NCBI GenBank assembly: GCA_017858295.1
Contig: JAFMBU010000047.1
Location: 1-10,669 of the forward strand
Source of the DNA: Porticoccaceae bacterium
GTDB taxonomy: Bacteria > Pseudomonadota > Gammaproteobacteria > Pseudomonadales > Porticoccaceae
Direction: 5' to 3'
DNA length: 10,669 bases
Position numbers and translations under genes: made by a program. Of this stretch, positions 6,316 through 10,669 are shown one piece after another; the stretch's first letter is position 1, and every line of letters starts with the position of its first letter. Under the pieces are notes generated by a model that did not search any database, was not told the DNA's origin, and was given only the letters and a program-made list of their open reading frames with translations.

Positions 6316-6782
6316 AAAGGCTTCGTTACTGGTCTGTGGAGAATGCGCGCTGGTTGCGCCGCGTCTATCAGATTATAGAAAGCGCCTTGGTATTTTTGCA
6401 TCCGCTATTTAAACGCATTGGCTACCCACGTTTAGATCGCGGTTTTGCCGCGCTGGAAAAGCTTGTCAAAGGCTTGCTCTTCGACTCCCAGTCCTGCGGT
6501 CAGTGCACCTTAGGTGAAACTGGGATGGCCTGCCCAATGAACTGCCCTAAAACCCTGCGCAATGGCCCCTGTGGCGGTGTGCGCAGCAATGGCAACTGTG
6601 AGGTTGACCCGAACATGGTCTGCGTCTGGGTGACCTCCTGGGAGGGCAGCAAGAGGGTTGGCGATCTAGAGTCCACCATTCAAGTGATTCAGGCCCCTGT
6701 GGATGTGCGCCTTAAAGGCACCAGTGCCTGGCTTCGGGCCGTGCGTAAAAAATTGAGCGCCAGCTCGGGAGAGAGCCTGTGA
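6312..6782 (+). CDS. Methylenetetrahydrofolate reductase C-terminal-domain protein, MetV-like
   Basis: A 156-residue protein with a basic N-terminal helical region (about 1-55) and the cysteine-rich MTHFR_C domain (about 58-110). Cysteines lie at 62, 65, 74, 78, 87, 96 and 104, within CGQCTLGETG and NGPCGGVR. In acetogens such as Moorella, MetV has this domain and forms a complex with MetF, where it carries zinc or an iron-sulfur centre. Here the partner is the MetF-like gene immediately downstream, which overlaps by four bases (GTGA at 6779-6782). The likely role is to support electron transfer or assembly in oxidation of methyl-THF to methylene-THF. The start is a GTG overlapping the previous stop, with only a weak ribosome-binding site, so translation is probably coupled. 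Which metal centre is bound cannot be read from the sequence. Confidence 0.82.
   Translation: MKRLRYWSVENARWLRRVYQIIESALVFLHPLFKRIGYPRLDRGFAALEKLVKGLLFDSQSCGQCTLGETGMACPMNCPKTLRNGPCGGVRSNGNCEVDPNMVCVWVTSWEGSKRVGDLESTIQVIQAPVDVRLKGTSAWLRAVRKKLSASSGESL
6767..6773 (+). promoter_or_regulatory. Ribosome-binding site supporting a GTG start for the MetF-like gene
   Basis: GGGAGAG, five bases before the GTG at 6779 and inside the end of the preceding gene. It supports the GTG over any downstream start; no in-frame ATG lies nearby. Confidence 0.55.
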
Positions 6783-7762
6783 TCTTTGATGATGAACCCC
6801 TAGCGGGAGAGAACCTGCCAATATTGCCTGGGCATGATTCCCCGGGTCGCTTTGAGCGAGTTTTGCGCGCCGGTCACTTTGCCGTGACAGCAGAAATAGC
6901 ACCACCAGATTCCGCGGATCCCCAAGAAGTATTTGACCGCGCCGCGCTGTTTGATGGCTATGTGGATGCGATAAACGCCACCGATGGTTCCGGTGCTAAC
7001 TGCCATATGTCCAGTGTCGGCATGTGTGCGCTGCTGACCCGCCGTGGCTACTCGATGATTATGCAGATCTCCTGTCGCGACAGGAACCGCATTGCCATGC
7101 AGGGTGATGTGCTGGGTGCCTCCGCCATGGGCGTGTCGAATATACTCTGTTTAACCGGCGACGGTGTTCAATCCGGCGACCATCCGCAAGCCAAGCCAGT
7201 ATTTGATATGGACTGCATGACCAGCTTGCAAATGCTCAGTGGTATGCGTGACAAAGGTGAGTTTCTCAGTGGCCGCAAAATCACCTCGCCACCTCGGGTG
7301 TTTTTAGGCGCGGCAGCAAATCCCTTTGCCCCACCTTTTGATTATCGGCCCCTGCGACTGGCCAAAAAAGTTGCCGCCGGTGCCCAGTTTATTCAGACCC
7401 AGTACTGTTTTGATATCGACATGCTGAAAACCTATATGGCCAAAGTGCGTGATTTGGGGCTGCACGAAAAAGTCTTTATTTTGCCCGGTGTAGGCCCACT
7501 GGCCTCGGCCAAGTCTGCGGAGTGGATTCGCAACAATGTCGCCGGCGTGCATATCCCCGATGAGATTATTAAGCGCCTGGCCGGTGCCCAAGATCAGAAG
7601 CAGGAAGGGGTCAATATCTGCATCGATATGATCAATCAGATTCGTCAGATCGAGGGCGCTAGTGGGGTGCATATTATGGCTTACCGCCAGGAACATCGCA
7701 TCGCTGAAATCGTAGAAAAAACACAGGTGCTGGGAAGTCGAACTCCCTGGCGCCCAGAATAA
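6779..7762 (+). CDS. Methylenetetrahydrofolate reductase (MetF-like)
   Basis: A 327-residue MTHFR-family (beta/alpha)8 barrel flavoprotein, slightly longer than E. coli MetF through an N-terminal extension of about 30 residues. VTAEIAPP (36-43) holds E39, aligned with the catalytic glutamate of MetF. The CLTGDG stretch (124-129) holds D128, aligned with the folate/flavin-contacting aspartate. GAAANPFAPP and FIQTQYCFD are further family signatures. In biosynthesis MetF reduces methylene-THF. Here, between a methyl-THF-forming methyltransferase and a MetV-like partner, it more likely runs in the oxidative direction, releasing methyl groups as methylene-THF. The electron acceptor is not evident. 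The GTG start overlaps the previous stop by four bases and has a strong GGGAGAG site. Confidence 0.9.
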   Translation: MIFDDEPLAGENLPILPGHDSPGRFERVLRAGHFAVTAEIAPPDSADPQEVFDRAALFDGYVDAINATDGSGANCHMSSVGMCALLTRRGYSMIMQISCRDRNRIAMQGDVLGASAMGVSNILCLTGDGVQSGDHPQAKPVFDMDCMTSLQMLSGMRDKGEFLSGRKITSPPRVFLGAAANPFAPPFDYRPLRLAKKVAAGAQFIQTQYCFDIDMLKTYMAKVRDLGLHEKVFILPGVGPLASAKSAEWIRNNVAGVHIPDEIIKRLAGAQDQKQEGVNICIDMINQIRQIEGASGVHIMAYRQEHRIAEIVEKTQVLGSRTPWRPE

Positions 7763-7780
7763 TAATTTTTGGAGAACGGC

Positions 7781-8674
7781 ATGACCATTACGACGATTAG
7801 TTCCGCCACGCGAGAAGTCAAAATCGGCTTTGATCAGCCCTTTGTCATTATCGGCGAACGCATAAATCCCACCGGCCGGAAAATTTTAGCCGAGGAAATG
7901 AAAGTCGGCGACTACAGCCGAGTGGAATCGGATGCCCTGGCGCAGGTTGCGGCTGGAGCACAGATGTTGGATGTTAATGCCGGCATCCCACTGGCCGATG
8001 AGCCGCGTATTTTGGCCGAAGCGATTCAGCTGGTGCAGTCGATCAGCGATGTGCCCCTGAGTATTGATTCCTCAATTATTGAAGCCCTGGAAGCGGGTCT
8101 TGCCGTCTATCAGGGCAAAGCTCTAGTCAACTCTGTCACCGGGGAAGATGAGGTGCTGGAGAGAGTGTTGCCCCTAGTAGCCAAATATGGCGCCGCAGTG
8201 GTGGCCATTTCAAATGACGAAACTGGCATCTCAGAAGATCCCAATGAACGTTTCAAAGTGGCCAAAAAGATTATCGAACGGGCCGCGGATTACGGTATTC
8301 ACTACAGCGATGTGATCGTTGATCCCTTGGTGATGCCCATTGGCGCCATCAATACTGCCGGCTTGCAAGTCATGCATATTGTGCGTCGCCTGCGTGAAGA
8401 GCTAAAAGTAAACACCACCTGTGGCGCATCCAATGTCAGCTTTGGTCTACCCAACCGCAATGGCATTAATAGCGCCTTTTTAACCATGGCTATGGGGGCC
8501 GGAATGACCTCCGCCATTACCAGTCCACTGCACGCAGAAGTGATGGCTGCGGTGCGTGGTGGCGACGTGATGATGGGCAATGATCCCAACTGTGCCAATT
8601 GGATTAAAGCCTATCGCGAACCAGTTGCCGAAGGGGAAGGGCGGGTTCGTGGTGGTCGCAGAAAAAGAGCCTAG
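7781..8674 (+). CDS. Pterin-binding methyltransferase (corrinoid protein:tetrahydrofolate methyltransferase, MtgA/AcsE-like)
   Basis: A 297-residue protein of the dihydropteroate synthase/MeTr fold (Pterin_bind). Family motifs appear in order: GERINPTG (25-32), LDVNAG (63-68), SIDS (94-97), NSVTGE (117-122) and GASNVSFGLPNR (215-226). N218 is aligned with the asparagine that activates N5 of the folate in acetogen MeTr. In this cluster it should accept the methyl group from the methylated corrinoid protein and form methyl-THF, as MtgA does in Desulfitobacterium glycine betaine demethylation. It ends in a basic tail, RVRGGRRKRA (288-297), not needed by the core fold. The start is set at the ATG 7781, six bases after GGAG at 7771-7774. 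An in-frame TTG at 7769 lies upstream of that site and is rejected. It follows the MetF-like gene by 18 bases. Confidence 0.88.
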   Translation: MTITTISSATREVKIGFDQPFVIIGERINPTGRKILAEEMKVGDYSRVESDALAQVAAGAQMLDVNAGIPLADEPRILAEAIQLVQSISDVPLSIDSSIIEALEAGLAVYQGKALVNSVTGEDEVLERVLPLVAKYGAAVVAISNDETGISEDPNERFKVAKKIIERAADYGIHYSDVIVDPLVMPIGAINTAGLQVMHIVRRLREELKVNTTCGASNVSFGLPNRNGINSAFLTMAMGAGMTSAITSPLHAEVMAAVRGGDVMMGNDPNCANWIKAYREPVAEGEGRVRGGRRKRA

Positions 8675-8697
8675 GATCCCAGAGAGCAGTGAAGCCT

Positions 8698-10669
8698 ATG
8701 GACAAGCAGGTAAAAGTGGTTTTTACCCCCTCTGGTCGCCGCGGCAGTTTTCCGGTGAATACGCCGCTGCTCCATGCAGCGAGGGTTTTGGGGGTTGATA
8801 TTGACTCGGTCTGCGGTGGTCGCGGCCTCTGTGGTCGCTGCCAGATTATCTGTGCCGAAGGCGCGTTTCCGAAACATCAAATCGATTCCGCGAGCAGTCA
8901 TCTGTCGCCGGTTTGCGCCACTGAAATCAAGTATGGCGAGCGCAAAGCGCCATTGGTAAACGGCCGTCGCCTCAGCTGTCATACCCTGTTGTTAGATGAT
9001 GTCGTCATCGATGTGCCCCCCGAAAGTCAGGTGCATCGGCAAATTGTGCGCAAAGAGGCCGAATACCGCGATATTCATCTGGATCCGGCTACGCGGCTCT
9101 ACTATGTGCAGGTGGAAGAAGCGGATATGCATGTGCCCAAAGGGGATTTGCAACGTCTGATTGAAGCCCTGGAAGAGCAGTGGCAACTGCCCAATCTAGG
9201 TTGCGACAACGGACTTCTCAAGACCCTGCAGCCAGCTCTGGCCAAGGGCAAGCGCGGCATTACAGTCGCGGTCTACAACGATCAACAAATTATTGCCCTG
9301 TGGCCCGGCTTCCGCGACAAAGCCTATGGCGTGGCGGTAGATGTGGGCTCAACCACCATTGCAGCCCATCTCTGTGACCTCTCCAGTGGTGAAGTGATGG
9401 CCAGCGCCAGTCTGATGAATCCGCAAATTCGCTTTGGCGAAGACCTGATGAGCCGTGTTTCCTACGTGATGATGCACCCGGAAGGGGCGGAGGAGTTGAC
9501 AGTGGTAATCCGCCAGGCCCTAAACAGCCTGTTTGCCGAAGTGGCAGCGGCCATGGACGGCGCGGTTGAGGATATTTTGGAAATCACGTTGGTCGCGAAT
9601 CCGATTATGCACCATATATTACTCGGGATTAGTCCGGTGGAATTGGGTGGCGCACCCTTTGCACTAACTACTGATGCGGCGGTTGAGGTAGCGGCCGCTG
9701 AACTGGAATTAAACATTAATCCCGGTGGGCGCATCTATATATTGCCCTGTATCGCCGGTCATGTGGGCGCCGATACCGCCGGTATGATTCTCTCGGAAGA
9801 GCCCCAGGAACAGGATCAGATGACGTTATTGGTAGACGTTGGTACCAATGCAGAAATTGTGCTGGGCAATCGCCAGCGACTACTGGCCTGTTCCAGCCCC
9901 ACCGGCCCAGCCTTTGAAGGGGCGCAGATTAGTTGCGGTCAGCGGGCGGCCACTGGTGCCATTGAGCGGGTGCGCATAGACCCACAAACCTTGGAGCCGC
10001 GCTTTAAGGTAATTGGCTCGGACCTCTGGTCTGATGAAGCGGGTTTTAGCGCAGCCATTCAGGGTCACGGTGTCACCGGAATCTGCGGCTCTGGGATTAT
10101 CGAAGTGGTTGCCGAGATGTATCTGGCAGGCATAGTTACAGTGGACGGTATTGTCGACGGCGATCTGGTTAATCGAACGGAGCGCGTTATTCAAAATGAC
10201 CGCACTTGGTCCTATGTTTTACACAGATCTGAAACCGATGAGGCCCAAGTACTGGTAACACAGAATGATATCCGCCAAATCCAGCTGGCTAAAGCGGCAC
10301 TCTATGCTGGCGTGAAGCTATTGATGGATCATATAGGCACTGACCGGGTAGAGCGTATTCGTTTGGCTGGGGCTTTTGGCAGCCATATCAATGTGCAACA
10401 TGCCATGGTGCTGGGATTAATTCCCGACTGTGTACTGGATCAGGTGTCATCGGCGGGGAACGCTGCGGGTACAGGTGCGCGCATTGCGCTGCTAAACCGG
10501 CAGTCTCGCCAAGTGATTGAAACTCTGGTGAAAAATATTGAAAAAATTGAAACTGCACTGGAACCAAAATTTCAGGATTATTTTGTCGATGCCATGGCCT
10601 TTCCCAATAAAACTGATCCCTTCCCCAATCTGTTTTCTCTGGTGACTAGACCCGCGGTAAAGGTGGTTG
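8698..10669 (+). CDS. RACo-like corrinoid activation protein: [2Fe-2S] ferredoxin domain plus ASKHA ATPase (DUF4445), 3' end outside the window
   Basis: The frame is open from the ATG at 8698 to the right edge, giving 657 residues without a stop. An N-terminal [2Fe-2S] domain (about 1-96) has C39, C45 and C48 (CX5CX2C) and a fourth ligand C94 in RLSCHT. A linker region (about 100-205) leads to the ASKHA ATPase: DVGSTT at 215-220 (phosphate-1), DVGTNAE at 380-386, GICGSGIIE at 461-469 and LAGAFG at 556-561. This is the architecture of RACo and related reductive activators. They use ATP and an electron from the iron-sulfur centre to return Co(II) corrinoid to Co(I). Family proteins end soon after the region reached here, so little is missing. 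The start is uncertain: a GTG at 8689 is in frame, and the only upstream site is AGAGAG at 8681-8686. The gap after the methyltransferase gene is 23 bases. Confidence 0.87.
   Translation, partial: MDKQVKVVFTPSGRRGSFPVNTPLLHAARVLGVDIDSVCGGRGLCGRCQIICAEGAFPKHQIDSASSHLSPVCATEIKYGERKAPLVNGRRLSCHTLLLDDVVIDVPPESQVHRQIVRKEAEYRDIHLDPATRLYYVQVEEADMHVPKGDLQRLIEALEEQWQLPNLGCDNGLLKTLQPALAKGKRGITVAVYNDQQIIALWPGFRDKAYGVAVDVGSTTIAAHLCDLSSGEVMASASLMNPQIRFGEDLMSRVSYVMMHPEGAEELTVVIRQALNSLFAEVAAAMDGAVEDILEITLVANPIMHHILLGISPVELGGAPFALTTDAAVEVAAAELELNINPGGRIYILPCIAGHVGADTAGMILSEEPQEQDQMTLLVDVGTNAEIVLGNRQRLLACSSPTGPAFEGAQISCGQRAATGAIERVRIDPQTLEPRFKVIGSDLWSDEAGFSAAIQGHGVTGICGSGIIEVVAEMYLAGIVTVDGIVDGDLVNRTERVIQNDRTWSYVLHRSETDEAQVLVTQNDIRQIQLAKAALYAGVKLLMDHIGTDRVERIRLAGAFGSHINVQHAMVLGLIPDCVLDQVSSAGNAAGTGARIALLNRQSRQVIETLVKNIEKIETALEPKFQDYFVDAMAFPNKTDPFPNLFSLVTRPAVKVV

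Noticed and set aside
7769..7780. TTG at 7769 as start of the pterin-binding methyltransferase
   Set aside because: The GGAG site at 7771-7774 lies after it and is correctly spaced for the ATG at 7781.
8580..8982. Short reading frames on both strands (8580-8798, 8671-8982, 8774-8959)
   Set aside because: They overlap the methyltransferase end and the [2Fe-2S] domain of the RACo-like protein in other frames and show no family features.

Overview
The window reads as a bacterial chromosomal segment from a moderate-GC, probably aerobic proteobacterium. A marine gammaproteobacterium is my best guess, from overall protein style and codon use, but no marker gene fixes the taxon. It is nearly all coding. 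Eight genes run rightward, and the first bases of a ninth gene run leftward from the left edge. That ninth gene matches formate--tetrahydrofolate ligase (fhs).

Layout: (1) bases 1-59, minus strand, N-terminus of fhs. (2) 60-329, a divergent regulatory gap with inverted repeats and a possible -10 box. (3) 330-2849, an 839-residue flavoprotein/GcvT fusion of the dimethylglycine/sarcosine dehydrogenase family. (4) 2980-4533, a pyrrolysine-free MttB-superfamily methyltransferase. (5) 4572-5270, its corrinoid protein. (6) 5270-5890, a DUF1638 protein. (7) 5896-6000, an eight-copy tandem repeat of about 14 bases. (8) 6007-6315, a small protein of the family named 'virulence factor'. (9) 6312-6782, a cysteine-rich MTHFR C-terminal-domain (MetV-like) protein. 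(10) 6779-7762, a MetF-like methylenetetrahydrofolate reductase. (11) 7781-8674, a pterin-binding methyltetrahydrofolate:corrinoid methyltransferase. (12) 8698 to the right edge, a RACo-like corrinoid activator with a [2Fe-2S] domain, not quite complete.

Together these encode a full corrinoid one-carbon route of the kind best known from acetogens and Desulfitobacterium. The MttB-like enzyme would take a methyl group from a quaternary or tertiary amine, with glycine betaine the best guess, and place it on the corrinoid protein. The pterin-binding methyltransferase would pass it to tetrahydrofolate. The split MTHFR would oxidise methyl-THF to methylene-THF. The RACo-like protein would re-reduce corrinoid that falls to Co(II). 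The flavoprotein would remove further methyl groups from the dimethylglycine or sarcosine product, also giving methylene-THF. Fhs, on the other strand, could turn formyl-THF into formate with ATP formation, or supply C1 units. Two conserved but uncharacterised proteins (DUF1638 and the small 'virulence factor' protein) sit inside the cluster and are the least explained parts. Overlapping stop and start codons (5270, 6312-6315, 6779-6782) support co-transcription of the middle genes. No pyrrolysine gene, mobile element, tRNA, rRNA or CRISPR array is visible.
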